DNA from: an uncultured Paracoccaceae bacterium | Lineage (GTDB): Bacteria > Pseudomonadota > Alphaproteobacteria > Rhodobacterales > Rhodobacteraceae | NCBI GenBank assembly: GCA_913062865.1 | Contig: CAJXWO010000032.1 | Span: 1-33,540, forward strand | Direction: 5' to 3' | Length of the DNA stretch: 33,540 nt | Shown: positions 24,475 through 32,517 of the stretch, in pieces | Layout of the letters: every line of letters starts with the position of its first letter | Position numbering within the stretch: the first letter of the stretch is position 1 | Made by a program: the position numbers and the translations under genes | Notes under the pieces: generated by a model | The model's database searches: none | What the model saw: the letters and a program-made list of their open reading frames with translations, nothing else | What the model was told of the DNA's origin: nothing

Positions 24475-24532
24475 ATGAACCGCGTCTAGAGTTTCGCCCG
24501 GGGGATGCCGGGCCTGCCCCCTTTCGGTTCAT
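24475..24532. repeat. Nested inverted repeats upstream of the glycine-zipper gene
   Basis: Outer arms ATGAACCG (24475-24482) and CGGTTCAT (24525-24532) enclose an inner stem GCCCGG/CCGGGC (24496-24501, 24508-24513). An alternative pairing of CATCCCC (24464-24470) with GGGGATG (24501-24507) is also possible. The element ends 28 bases before the next start. It may be a structured leader or an intergenic palindromic repeat. Confidence 0.4.
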
Positions 24533-24560
24533 CTAAGGGCCCGACAGGGAAGGACATGCA

Positions 24561-24848
24561 ATGGAACTCATCATCGGTCTTCTGTCCGGCGCGGTTGGCG
24601 GCAACGTCGCGGGCATGGCACTCAAGAACCTCAACCAGGGCACGCTGATCAATTCGCTCGCGGGCATCGTCGGCGGCGGGCTTGGGGCGCAGATCCTGGG
24701 CATGCTGGGCGCAGGCGGCATGGCCGCCGATGCGGCCGCGGGCGGTATGGATATCGGCGCGATCGTCGGCCAGGTGGCCGGCGGTGGGGTCGGCGGCGGT
24801 GTGCTTCTGGCGATCGTCGGTGTCGTGCGCAACGCGATGGGCAAGTAA
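24561..24848 (+). CDS. Small glycine-zipper membrane protein
   Basis: A 95-residue hydrophobic protein with no hydrophilic domain. It contains two glycine-zipper segments: GLLSGAVGGNVAGMAL (about 6-21) with GIVGGGLGAQILGMLGAGG, and a second at about 66-88 (GAIVGQVAGGGVGGGVLLAIVGVV). It probably inserts in the inner membrane and may oligomerise; the function is unknown. GGAAGGA precedes the start. A GC-rich hairpin 24 bases after the stop separates it from the sulfurtransferase gene. It is compact and well-framed, so I regard it as a real gene. Confidence 0.78.
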   Translation: MELIIGLLSGAVGGNVAGMALKNLNQGTLINSLAGIVGGGLGAQILGMLGAGGMAADAAAGGMDIGAIVGQVAGGGVGGGVLLAIVGVVRNAMGK

Positions 24849-24872
24849 CCGGACGAAGAACAGGACCCGCCG

Positions 24873-24902
24873 GGCCGGGTGCGCGGATGCGGGCGCCCGG
24901 CC
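24873..24902 (+). terminator. GC-rich hairpin after the glycine-zipper gene
   Basis: GGCCGGG (24873-24879) pairs with CCCGGCC (24896-24902), extended inward by a wobble and two more pairs. TTGCC follows, which is a poor T-tract. It lies 24 bases past the stop and may terminate or attenuate the transcript. Confidence 0.5.
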
Positions 24903-24960
24903 TTGCCTCGCCCCGGCCCCACGCGTATGTCATGCCAAACCGACGCACCGGGGGGCTGTC

Positions 24961-25818
24961 ATGGCCGAGGACGATCCGAGAACCCTTGTTTCCACGGGCT
25001 GGCTGGCCCGTCATCTGAACGATCCCGATCTGCGGATCCTCGATGCCTCGTGGTATCTGCCCGACATGGGCCGGGACCCGAAAGCCGAGTATGATACGGG
25101 CCATATCCCCGGCGCGCGCTTTTTCGACATCGACGAGATTTCCGACCTGCGCTCGGACCTGCCGCATATGGTGCCGCCCGTCGAGAAATTCATGAGCCGG
25201 ATGCGCGCCATGGGCGTCGGTGATGGGCACCAGGTCGTGGTGTATGACGGCGCAGGCCTGCTGTCAGCGGCGCGGGTCTGGTGGCTTTTCCGCCTGATGG
25301 GCCACATGGATGTGGCGGTACTGGATGGCGGGTTCCCGAAATGGGAGGTCGAGGGCCACGAGGTAGAGGATCTGCCGCCCATGGTCCGCGACCGCCACAT
25401 GACCGTGCGCCGCCAGAACCACCTTGTGCGCGACGTGACCGAGGTCGCCGCCGCGTCCAAGCTGGGCTCGGCCGAAATCATCGACGCCCGGTCGCCCGGA
25501 CGCTTTCGGGGCGACGAGCCGGAACCGCGCCCGGGCCTGTCCTCGGGGCATATTCCGGGCTCGAAGAACGTGTTTTTTCAGGATCTCCTGAACGAAGATG
25601 GCACGCTGAAAGAGCCCGATGCCCTGCGCACCGTTTTCGAGACCGGGGGCGTCGATCTGTCGAAGCCTGCCATCACCACCTGCGGATCCGGTGTCACCGC
25701 CGCGATCCTGTCCCTGGCCATGGAGCGCATGGGCAAGTCCGACCATTCGCTATACGACGGGTCCTGGTCCGAATGGGGCCTGTCGCCCACCCTGCCCGTC
25801 GCCAAAGGAGACGCCTGA
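24961..25818 (+). CDS. sseA: 3-mercaptopyruvate sulfurtransferase (tandem rhodanese)
   Basis: A 285-residue cytoplasmic protein with two rhodanese domains. The inactive N-terminal one covers about 6-135 (LDASWYLPD, YDTGHIPGARFFDID). The catalytic C-terminal one covers about 160-280 (IDARSPGRFRGDEPEPRPGLSSGHIPGSKNVFF), with active-site loop CGSGVTA at C241-A247. That loop is the form of 3-mercaptopyruvate sulfurtransferases rather than thiosulfate rhodaneses. It moves sulfur from 3-mercaptopyruvate to an acceptor such as thioredoxin or cyanide. The start at 24961 fits the family. Its stop overlaps the start of the aminotransferase by one base (TGATG). Confidence 0.93.
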   Translation: MAEDDPRTLVSTGWLARHLNDPDLRILDASWYLPDMGRDPKAEYDTGHIPGARFFDIDEISDLRSDLPHMVPPVEKFMSRMRAMGVGDGHQVVVYDGAGLLSAARVWWLFRLMGHMDVAVLDGGFPKWEVEGHEVEDLPPMVRDRHMTVRRQNHLVRDVTEVAAASKLGSAEIIDARSPGRFRGDEPEPRPGLSSGHIPGSKNVFFQDLLNEDGTLKEPDALRTVFETGGVDLSKPAITTCGSGVTAAILSLAMERMGKSDHSLYDGSWSEWGLSPTLPVAKGDA

Positions 25819-27002
25819 TGTTCGAGAGCCTGAAGCCGCAACCCGCCGACAAGATCCTGGCCCTGATGCAGGCCTACAAGGAGGATCCGCGCGACACCAA
25901 GATCGACCTGGGTGTGGGCGTCTACAAGAACGCCGAAGGCGTGACCCCGATCATGCGCGCGGTCAAGGCCGCCGAAAGACATCTTTGGGAATCTGAGACG
26001 ACCAAGACCTACACGGGCCTTGCGGGCGACCCGGTCTTTGCCGATGCGCTCAGCACGCTGATCCTGGGCGACGACAAGCCCGCCGACCGGCTGGCCGCTG
26101 TCGCCACCCCCGGCGGTACCGGCGCGGTCCGCCTGGGCTTTGACCTGGCACGGATGGCCAATCCCGGCATGCGCGTCTTCGTGTCCGATCCGACCTGGCC
26201 CAACCACCTGTCGATCCTGAAATACCTGGACCAGGAGACCGTCACCTACCGCTATTTCGACAATGACACAGGCGGCGTGGACTTCGACGGCATGATCGCC
26301 GACCTGGGCGGCGCGCAGGCGGGTGATGTGGTGCTGCTACACGGCTGCTGCCACAATCCGACCGGTGCCAACCTGAACCTGACGCAATGGCAGGCGGTCA
26401 TCGACCTGATCAACGCCAAAGGCCTGATCCCGATGATCGACATCGCCTACCAGGGCTTCGGCGACGGACTGGACGCCGATGCCGCGGGCACACGCCTGGT
26501 GGTAAAGAACTGCCCCGAGGTGATCATCGCCGCGAGCTGTTCGAAGAATTTCGGCATCTACCGCGAACGCACGGGCCTGTTGATGGCGATTTCGGAAACG
26601 CCAGCGCAGCAGGGCGTGACGCAGGGCTCGCTCGCCTATCTGAACCGGCAGACCTATTCCTTCCCGCCCGATCACGGCGCGCGGCTGGTGGGCATGATCC
26701 TGACCGACGATGCGCTTCGGGCCGACTGGATGGCGGAACTGGAAGAGGTGCGGCTGGGCATGCTCGATCTGCGCGAACAGCTCGCGACGGAGTTGCGGAA
26801 CCTGTCCGGCTCGGACCGGTTCGGCTTTCTCGCCCAGCACCGGGGCATGTTCTCGCGCTTGGGCGTGAGCCCCGAGATTGTCGAGAAACTGCGTGCCGAT
26901 CATGGCGTCTACATGGTCGGCGACAGCCGGATGAACATCGCGGGGCTGAACAAGAATACCGTTCCGGTTCTGGCACAGGCGATCATCGACGCCGGGGCCT
27001 GA
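25818..27002 (+). CDS. tyrB: Aromatic/aspartate aminotransferase (class I, PLP)
   Basis: A 394-residue PLP enzyme of the aspartate/aromatic aminotransferase group (subfamily I-alpha). The PLP lysine is K243 in SCSKNFGIYRERTG, with D208 (MIDIAYQGFG), Y211, R251 and N180 (CHNPTG) in the expected positions. The C-terminal SRMNIAGLN segment carries the substrate carboxylate arginine. It transfers amino groups between aromatic or acidic amino acids and 2-oxoglutarate. It overlaps the sulfurtransferase gene by one base, which suggests a shared role, possibly cysteine transamination. aspC is the alternative symbol. Confidence 0.92.
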   Translation: MFESLKPQPADKILALMQAYKEDPRDTKIDLGVGVYKNAEGVTPIMRAVKAAERHLWESETTKTYTGLAGDPVFADALSTLILGDDKPADRLAAVATPGGTGAVRLGFDLARMANPGMRVFVSDPTWPNHLSILKYLDQETVTYRYFDNDTGGVDFDGMIADLGGAQAGDVVLLHGCCHNPTGANLNLTQWQAVIDLINAKGLIPMIDIAYQGFGDGLDADAAGTRLVVKNCPEVIIAASCSKNFGIYRERTGLLMAISETPAQQGVTQGSLAYLNRQTYSFPPDHGARLVGMILTDDALRADWMAELEEVRLGMLDLREQLATELRNLSGSDRFGFLAQHRGMFSRLGVSPEIVEKLRADHGVYMVGDSRMNIAGLNKNTVPVLAQAIIDAGA

Positions 27003-27069
27003 GGGGCCCGTGTCGTAAGGCTGCCGGGTCTGACCGATAGCACGCATCCCGGCTCGGCGCGGGACAGGA

Positions 27070-27990
27070 TCAGAGCGGCCCGTCCTCGCGGCGCAGGGTG
27101 TCGCGCAGCAACGCGGCGATCCGGTCTGCATGGGAAAAGGCCACGGCATGATCGGCGCCGGGAATCTGCTCCTGCCGCGCCGCGCGGTTCCATTCCGCAA
27201 GCTGCCCCATGGCCGTCAGCGGAATGACCGTGTCGGCCTGCCCCCAGATCGCAAGCACCGGCACCCCTTGGCGCGCGATCTCGCGGTGCTCGGTCTCGAG
27301 CGAGCGACTGAGCGCTGCGCGCAAGGACCCCAGCACCGAGGGAACGAACCCGCGGCGGGCCAGTTCGGCCGCCTGTACCTTGGCCATGCGCCGGTCCGGG
27401 CCCAACCGGCTCACCCGGCGGTGGGAATAGGGAAAGACCATGTGAAACAGCCAATCGCCCAGGAACGGAGCCTGGATGGCAAAGCGGCCCACCCCGCCCG
27501 GATCGTGGATCATGCCCGCAGGCGCGATCAGGATCAGGCGGCGCAGCTTGCCCGGATGGGAGGCGGCGAACCGGGCCGCGATTGAGCCTCCCATGGAGTA
27601 GCCCAAGAGGGTCAGGTCTTCCTCGAGCCCCAAGGCCGCCAACAACTCCGACAACTGGTCCGAGAACAAATCAAGGTCCTGCCGTCCGCCGACATGGTCC
27701 GAGTAGCCGCGCCCGTAAAGATCGTAGACCAGAACGCGATATCCCAACCCGGCCAGGTGATCCGCCAGCGGCTCCCAGACCTGGCTGGGGGTGGTCAAGC
27801 CGTGGATACAAACGGCGATGGGACCGCGCACCGGTCCGATCCAGCGGTAATGGGTGACGCCACGCGACAGCCCCACGAAATCACCCGGCGCCGCGTTGCG
27901 CGCGACCCCGTCCATTGGTTTGCGCAGCCGTTCCCGGACCACCGGGACAACGGCGAGACAAGCCAGCACAAACCAGGGCCAAAGCGTCAT
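27070..27990 (-). CDS. Alpha/beta-fold hydrolase
   Basis: A 306-residue hydrolase with an N-terminal hydrophobic segment (LWPWFVLACLAVVPVV) that could anchor it in the membrane. The oxyanion region is CIHGLTTPSQVW (about 61-72) and the nucleophile elbow LLGYSMGGS holds S132. The acid is D253 in IWGQADTVIP and the histidine is H281 in GADHAVAF, giving a complete catalytic triad. The substrate is unknown; lactone, ester or C-C-bond hydrolases share this form. Its start overlaps the stop of the ornithine-cyclodeaminase family gene by four bases, and it is the last gene of the leftward chain. It converges on the aminotransferase gene. Confidence 0.85.
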   Translation of the reverse strand: MTLWPWFVLACLAVVPVVRERLRKPMDGVARNAAPGDFVGLSRGVTHYRWIGPVRGPIAVCIHGLTTPSQVWEPLADHLAGLGYRVLVYDLYGRGYSDHVGGRQDLDLFSDQLSELLAALGLEEDLTLLGYSMGGSIAARFAASHPGKLRRLILIAPAGMIHDPGGVGRFAIQAPFLGDWLFHMVFPYSHRRVSRLGPDRRMAKVQAAELARRGFVPSVLGSLRAALSRSLETEHREIARQGVPVLAIWGQADTVIPLTAMGQLAEWNRAARQEQIPGADHAVAFSHADRIAALLRDTLRREDGPL

Positions 27991-28901
27991 GCGGCCTGCC
28001 AGCGGTCGAGGATGTAGCGCCCGGTCATCAGGTCCAGATGCGCGCCGCCGCCATTCTTGAACAGCGTGATCTCGTCATCCGATCCACGCCGGAAAGCCGA
28101 GAGGTCATAGTAATCTGCCACGAGGTCATCGAGGGCGATCACGCCGCGCTCCAGCGGGTCCTTGATCTCGCCGATATGGCCCATCGTGGTGTCATAGCTG
28201 TCCACGAACAGCCGCGCGCGTTTCAGCGCGGTATCGTCGGCCTCGCGCATGTCGGCGCGGAAAGCCCCGATCAGGTCGATATGCTGGCCGGGGCGCAGCC
28301 AGTCGCCGCGCAGCACCGGGTCGGTCGACATGGTGGCACAGGTGACGATATCGGCGGTCTGTACGGCCTGTTCCAGATCCTCTGCCACACTCATGCCGGG
28401 CCATTGGGCGGCCAGTGCCCGGGCTTTCGCCGCGGTGCGGTTCCAGACCGTGAACCGCGCCTCGGGGAACGCCGCGCCATACGCTTCGCGCAGCGAGGAC
28501 GCGACAGTGCCCGCGCCCACGATCAGGATCTCGCGGCTGTCGGGCCGGGCTAGGCGCCGGGCGGCCAACAGGCTGTCGCCGGCGGTCTTCCACTTGGTCA
28601 CCAGGTGGAAATCGACAATGGCCGCCAGTGTTCCGTCGATGTCGTCATACAGGCTCATGCCCCCGTTGACCGCCGGTTTGCCCTGCGCGGCGTTGCCCGG
28701 AAAGATCGTGGCCGATTTGACCGCGATGCCCAGCCCGTCGATCCAGGCCGCGCGAGACAGCAGCGTGTCATCCCCGCGATAGAGGAAGGTATCGCCGATT
28801 TCCGCCTTGGGCAGATCGTGCCCGGCGGCCAGTGCATCGGTCAGACCGATCCAGTCAAGCAGTCGCTCGCCTTCATCAAAACCGATCACGGGAACGCTCA
28901 T
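27987..28901 (-). CDS. Ornithine cyclodeaminase/mu-crystallin family protein
   Basis: A 304-residue NAD(P)-dependent protein. It has the family substrate lysine region GIAVKSATIFPGNAAQGKPAV (about 58-78, K62), the Rossmann motif ILIVGAGTVASSL (about 125-137) and GAFRADMREAD near 213-223. Members include ornithine cyclodeaminase, alanine dehydrogenase of the archaeal type and Delta1-pyrroline-2-carboxylate reductase. The GAF..DMRE form is closer to the reductase/dehydrogenase members than to true ornithine cyclodeaminase, which carries a catalytic aspartate in a different loop. Both ends overlap neighbours by four bases, so it is translationally coupled in the chain. Confidence 0.83.
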   Translation of the reverse strand: MSVPVIGFDEGERLLDWIGLTDALAAGHDLPKAEIGDTFLYRGDDTLLSRAAWIDGLGIAVKSATIFPGNAAQGKPAVNGGMSLYDDIDGTLAAIVDFHLVTKWKTAGDSLLAARRLARPDSREILIVGAGTVASSLREAYGAAFPEARFTVWNRTAAKARALAAQWPGMSVAEDLEQAVQTADIVTCATMSTDPVLRGDWLRPGQHIDLIGAFRADMREADDTALKRARLFVDSYDTTMGHIGEIKDPLERGVIALDDLVADYYDLSAFRRGSDDEITLFKNGGGAHLDLMTGRYILDRWQAA

Positions 28902-29518
28902 GCCGCCTCCGCTTCGGTCAGAAGCCCCTTGGCCACCAGCCGCGCGGCCCAGCCCTCGGGTCCGTCGAACAGGTGTGTCTGCCAGCCGCGCGCGGCGGCG
29001 GCCTCGATATTGTCTGGCCGGTCATCGGCAAAGAGCAGACGTTCGGGCGCGATTCCGCAGTCGGCCTCGACCATGCGGTAGATCTCGGGGTCCGGTTTCG
29101 TCACGCGCATGTGGCCCGAGACATAGCGGCGGTCGAACTCGGCCAGGAAATCATACTGGGTTTCGGCATAGGCAAAGCTTTCGATACCGAAATTCGTCAG
29201 CGCAAAGACCGGCACGCTCCGCGCCCGCAGCGCCCGAAGAAGCGCGACAGAGCGGTCGATCGCAGGGCTTGCCATCTCGATCCAGCGGTCGTGCCACAGC
29301 CGGATCGCGTCGGCATGGTCGGGATGGGCCGCGGCAGTCTGGTAGACCATGTCGCGCCAATTCTCACCCCGGTCGACGCGGTCGTTCATGGCATGCAGAT
29401 CGACCGTTTCGAACAGCGCGCGGCGTCTCTCGGGCCCGATCTCTGCATCGTAGAACCGTTCCGGTTGCCACTCGATCAGCACGTTGCCGATGTCGAAAAT
29501 CACCGCCTCTGGCGTCAT
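28898..29518 (-). CDS. HAD-IA family hydrolase (haloacid dehalogenase-like phosphatase)
   Basis: A 206-residue HAD hydrolase. Motif I is [11 protein letters not shown] (about 7-17); the first Asp is the nucleophile, but the second aspartate of DxD is replaced by N in DIGN, as in the YihX/epoxide-hydrolase-like subgroup. Motif II is FALTNFG near 113-119, motif III a lysine in VTKPDPEIY (about 144-152), and motif [16 protein letters not shown] (about 165-178). The subgroup includes alpha-glucose-1-phosphatase YihX, so a small phosphorylated metabolite is a likely substrate. Overlaps of four bases occur on both sides. The frame is open farther upstream to 29746, but that part overlaps the YaiI-like gene. 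Confidence 0.83.
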   Translation of the reverse strand: MTPEAVIFDIGNVLIEWQPERFYDAEIGPERRRALFETVDLHAMNDRVDRGENWRDMVYQTAAAHPDHADAIRLWHDRWIEMASPAIDRSVALLRALRARSVPVFALTNFGIESFAYAETQYDFLAEFDRRYVSGHMRVTKPDPEIYRMVEADCGIAPERLLFADDRPDNIEAAAARGWQTHLFDGPEGWAARLVAKGLLTEAEAA

Positions 29519-29985
29519 GTGCGCGTGTCCTTTTCTGCCCGGATGGCGGAGCGCAATTCGCGTTCCAGCGCGTCCAGAAAACGCGCGCGGTCGGCCTTTG
29601 TAAAGCCTTTGCCCCCGCCCTGGCGAAAGGGGTCTGCGGCGCGCAGATCGCTCATCAGATCGCGCATGGCCAGTTGGCTGCCGATATTGGCCTGGGTCAG
29701 CGCCTCGCCATTGTGGCGCAGCACGCGGGCCCCGGCCGCAACGCAAGCCGCGGCCAGCGGCATGTCAGAGGTCACGACCACGTCGCCGGTCTCACAGTTT
29801 TCAGCAATCCACTTGTCGGCCACGTCCGGCCCTTCGTCGACGATCACCACCTCGACCAGCGGGTTCGCAGGTGGGCGGATGCCGCCGTTGCAGACCAGCA
29901 GGAGCGGCACGCGGTTGCGGGTGGCGACCCGCTCGGCCTCGGCCCGGACGGGGCAGGCATCGGCATCGACGATCACACGCGCCAT
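29515..29985 (-). CDS. YaiI/YqxD family protein (UPF0178, NYN/PIN-like)
   Basis: A 156-residue protein of the UPF0178 family. It begins with [18 protein letters not shown] (about 4-21) and carries [16 protein letters not shown] near 72-87 and [18 protein letters not shown] near 123-140, all typical of the family. The conserved acidic residues suggest a PIN/NYN-like metal-dependent nuclease fold, but no activity is established in the family to my knowledge. It begins three bases after fghA and overlaps the HAD gene by four bases. Confidence 0.88.
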   Translation of the reverse strand: MARVIVDADACPVRAEAERVATRNRVPLLLVCNGGIRPPANPLVEVVIVDEGPDVADKWIAENCETGDVVVTSDMPLAAACVAAGARVLRHNGEALTQANIGSQLAMRDLMSDLRAADPFRQGGGKGFTKADRARFLDALERELRSAIRAEKDTRT

Positions 29986-29988
29986 GGG

Positions 29989-30819
29989 TCAGGCGTAGAG
30001 CGCCTGGGCATGGAAGGCGATGTGATCCTCCATGAAGGTGGAGACGAAGAAATAGCTGTGGTCGTAGCCCGCTTGCAGGCGGATCTGCGCGGGCTGGCGG
30101 CGGTCGGCGGCGGCGCCGGCAAAGGCGGCCGTGCCAAGCAGGTCGAAGAACTGGTCGTCGGTGCCGGTGTCGATGAGGACGGGGCCGTCAAAGCCCTGCG
30201 CCTCCATCAAAAGAGTTGCGTCATGGGCCGACCATTGCCCTGTATCGGCGCCCAGATAGGCCCTAAGCTGTTTTTGCCCCCACTCCGATTGGGTCGGATT
30301 GCAGATGGGTGCAAAGGCCGAAACCGAGCGGTAGCGCCCCGGCAGGCCCATCGCCAGCGTCAGCGCGCCGTGTCCGCCCATGGAATGCCCGGTGATCGCC
30401 TGGCGGTCGAGGTCCAAAGCGAACCGCGCCCCCAGAAGCGCGGGCAGTTCCTCGGCCACGTAGTCCCACATGCGGAAATGGGGCGCCCAGGGTGTTTCGG
30501 TCGCGTTGACGTAGAACCCTGCGCCCTGGCCCAGGTCATAGGCGTCGTCATCCGCCACGCCCGCGCCCCGCGGCGAGGTGTCGGGAAAGACAAGCGCGAT
30601 GCCCTGTTCGGCCGCCCAGCCCTGAGCGCCTGCCTTGACCATGGCGTTTTCATGCGTGCAGGTCAGGCCCGAGAGATACCAGAGCACCGGCACCGGGCCT
30701 TCGCGTGCCTCTTGGGGCAGGAACAGTCCAAATGTCATGTCGCAGTCGCAGGCGGTGGAGCGGTGGCGATAGACGCCCTGCGTGCCACCGAAGCAGCGGT
30801 TTTCCGAAATCGTATCCAT
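29989..30819 (-). CDS. fghA: S-formylglutathione hydrolase
   Basis: A 276-residue esterase-D-type alpha/beta hydrolase of the glutathione-dependent formaldehyde detoxification pathway. It hydrolyses S-formylglutathione to formate and glutathione. The segment YLSGLTCTHENAMVKAG (about 48-64) is family-specific. The nucleophile is S146 in GHSMGGHGA, the acid D222 in GTDDQFFD and the histidine H254 in GYDHSYFF. The formaldehyde dehydrogenase flhA/adhI and gfa genes normally seen with it are not in this window. GAGG upstream supports 30819. It is the first gene of the coupled leftward chain. Confidence 0.93.
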   Translation of the reverse strand: MDTISENRCFGGTQGVYRHRSTACDCDMTFGLFLPQEAREGPVPVLWYLSGLTCTHENAMVKAGAQGWAAEQGIALVFPDTSPRGAGVADDDAYDLGQGAGFYVNATETPWAPHFRMWDYVAEELPALLGARFALDLDRQAITGHSMGGHGALTLAMGLPGRYRSVSAFAPICNPTQSEWGQKQLRAYLGADTGQWSAHDATLLMEAQGFDGPVLIDTGTDDQFFDLLGTAAFAGAAADRRQPAQIRLQAGYDHSYFFVSTFMEDHIAFHAQALYA

Positions 30820-30890
30820 GGGATCCCTCGTTTGCGTCGGTCCAACGGCTAAACAAGCGGGCCCGTGCAGGCAAGCGTTCCGGCTAGCAT

Positions 30891-31820
30891 TCAGGCGCCG
30901 GTCACCCAGCCGATCACGACGGACACGGTCAGAATACTGAACGCGGTCGATATCAGGATCGCCGCAGACACACGCTGGGGGGCAACGCCATAATGCTGGG
31001 CAAGGATGTAGACATTGCCCGCCACGGGCAGGGCAGCGGCGGAAATCGCGACCCCCGCTGCGTAGGGCTCGACCGGGAACAGGAACAGCACCGCCAGCGC
31101 CACGAACAGCGGATGCAGGATCAACTTGCAAAAGGTGAGCCAGCCCGCGATCTCGATCCGCTCAGCGGATTTCGACGCCAGAGAGGCTCCGATGGCGAAC
31201 AGTGCGCCGGGCGTGGCCGCGCCCCCCAGGATCGACAGGAATTCGTTCATCGGCGCCGGGATCGGAAGGGTCGTGGCCGACCAAAGGAACCCCAGCGTGA
31301 TCGAGACGATCATCGGGTTCTTCAAAAGCCCCACCCCCACGGGGCGCAGGATGCCCAGTGACATCCGCCCGTCCCGTGAGCCGGTGATCAGGATAACGAT
31401 CAGGCTCGAAAACACGATCAGATCGACTGCCAAAACCAGCATCACCGGGCCGATGGCGGCCTCACCCAACAGAAGGACCAGCATCGGCACACCGAGAAAG
31501 CCGGTATTGCCGATGACCGCGCATTGCGCCTCGACCGCGGTCGTCTCGATGTCGAGCTTGCGGAGCAGTGCGACCAGCGTGGCGATGCCATAGACAAAGG
31601 CCGTTCCCCAAAGATAGGCCATCACGAGCTGCCCATCGAAGACCTCGCCAAAGGACAGGTTGGCCGAAAACCGGAACAGCATGGCCGACAGGGCGAAGTA
31701 GAAGACGAACTTGGTCAGGTAGGCCGTGGCCTCTTCGGTGAAGAACCGCGTGCGCCCGGCCCAGTACCCCAGGCCGATCAGTGCGAAAAACGGCAGTGTC
31801 TTCAGAAAGATCGCCAGCAT
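30891..31820 (-). CDS. AEC family transporter (auxin efflux carrier-like)
   Basis: A membrane protein of about 309 residues with ten predicted helices in two halves and a cytoplasmic loop near residues 150-165. VIGNTGFLGVPMLVLLLGE (about 103-121) and the C-terminal VAGNVYILAQHYGV segment are typical of the AEC family. Characterised relatives move malate, malonate or auxin-like acids; the substrate is unknown here. The start is uncertain: ATG at 31820, or TTG six bases upstream at 31826; neither has a clear ribosome site. It is on the same strand as fghA, 71 bases upstream of it, and could feed the same transcript. Confidence 0.85.
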   Translation of the reverse strand: MLAIFLKTLPFFALIGLGYWAGRTRFFTEEATAYLTKFVFYFALSAMLFRFSANLSFGEVFDGQLVMAYLWGTAFVYGIATLVALLRKLDIETTAVEAQCAVIGNTGFLGVPMLVLLLGEAAIGPVMLVLAVDLIVFSSLIVILITGSRDGRMSLGILRPVGVGLLKNPMIVSITLGFLWSATTLPIPAPMNEFLSILGGAATPGALFAIGASLASKSAERIEIAGWLTFCKLILHPLFVALAVLFLFPVEPYAAGVAISAAALPVAGNVYILAQHYGVAPQRVSAAILISTAFSILTVSVVIGWVTGA

Positions 31821-31974
31821 GGGCAAGTCGTACCACGCCCCCCGCCCGCGTCAATTGCGTCCGGTGTCCGGCGCAACCGTCGCGTCGCACCGGCCGGTGG
31901 CCTTCCAAAGCTTTGACGCCATGCACAAGACCTGCGTATCAGGCCTCGGGCGTGGGCGCGCTTGGCAAATGGGC

Positions 31975-31997
31975 CGCGGTCAGGATCATCGACCGCG
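31975..31997 (-). terminator. Hairpin downstream of dps
   Basis: CGCGGTC (31975-31981) and GACCGCG (31991-31997) are a perfect inverted repeat with a nine-base loop, ten bases past the dps stop read leftward. No T-run follows, so it may terminate weakly or protect the transcript end. The rest of 31821-32006 shows nothing I can name. Confidence 0.45.
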
Positions 31998-32006
31998 ACA
32001 CCGGGA

Positions 32007-32450
32007 TCAGCCCTGGCTGGCCGTCATCATCCAGATTTCCGTCTCGTGCCATTCCAACCGGTCGGTCAGTAGGCCTGCGGTAACTTCGTCTCCGGCCTCG
32101 CCTGCGCTAGAGATCGCGTCCCGAAGCGTGCCCGAGATCGCGCGATGCTCGGCGATCAGCTTGGCGATCATGTCTTCGGCGGATTTTGCCGGATCGGCCT
32201 CTGGCCCGGCATTGGCCATGAGCTCGACAACGGTACGCGGGGCATAGGCGCCCTTTACGCGGATCCGTTCGGCGATATCGTCCAGCGCGGACCAAAGGTT
32301 CCGATACTGCGCCTCGAACAGGTCGTGCAGCTGGCGAAAGCTCGGGCCTTCCACGTTCCAATGGTAGCCATGGGTCTGGACATAAAGACGAAAGGTCTGG
32401 CCGAGCACGGTGTTCAGAGCGTCGATATCGGCTTGGTTGGCGGTGGTCAT
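32007..32450 (-). CDS. dps: Dps family DNA-protecting ferritin-like protein
   Basis: A 147-residue protein that forms a dodecameric cage, oxidises ferrous iron with hydrogen peroxide and so prevents Fenton damage. The ferroxidase ligands are visible: H30 (GYHWNVEG), H42 and E46 (QLHDLFEAQ), and D57/E61 (ALDDIAERI). The N-terminal tail is short, so DNA binding by a lysine tail is not evident. AGGAG upstream supports the start. It lies 67 bases downstream of the peroxiredoxin gene on the same strand, consistent with a peroxide-stress unit. Confidence 0.93.
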   Translation of the reverse strand: MTTANQADIDALNTVLGQTFRLYVQTHGYHWNVEGPSFRQLHDLFEAQYRNLWSALDDIAERIRVKGAYAPRTVVELMANAGPEADPAKSAEDMIAKLIAEHRAISGTLRDAISSAGEAGDEVTAGLLTDRLEWHETEIWMMTASQG

Positions 32451-32517
32451 CGGATCATCTCCTGCAAAACGGAACAGAGGGGGGTGATGGATGGGCCAGA
32501 AGGCCCACCCAAAGGCG

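Noticed and set aside
27003-27069. GCCGGG/CCCGGC pairing as a terminator between the aminotransferase and the hydrolase
   Set aside because: The arms are short, the loop is about 19 bases and no T-run follows; such pairings are common by chance in GC-rich DNA.
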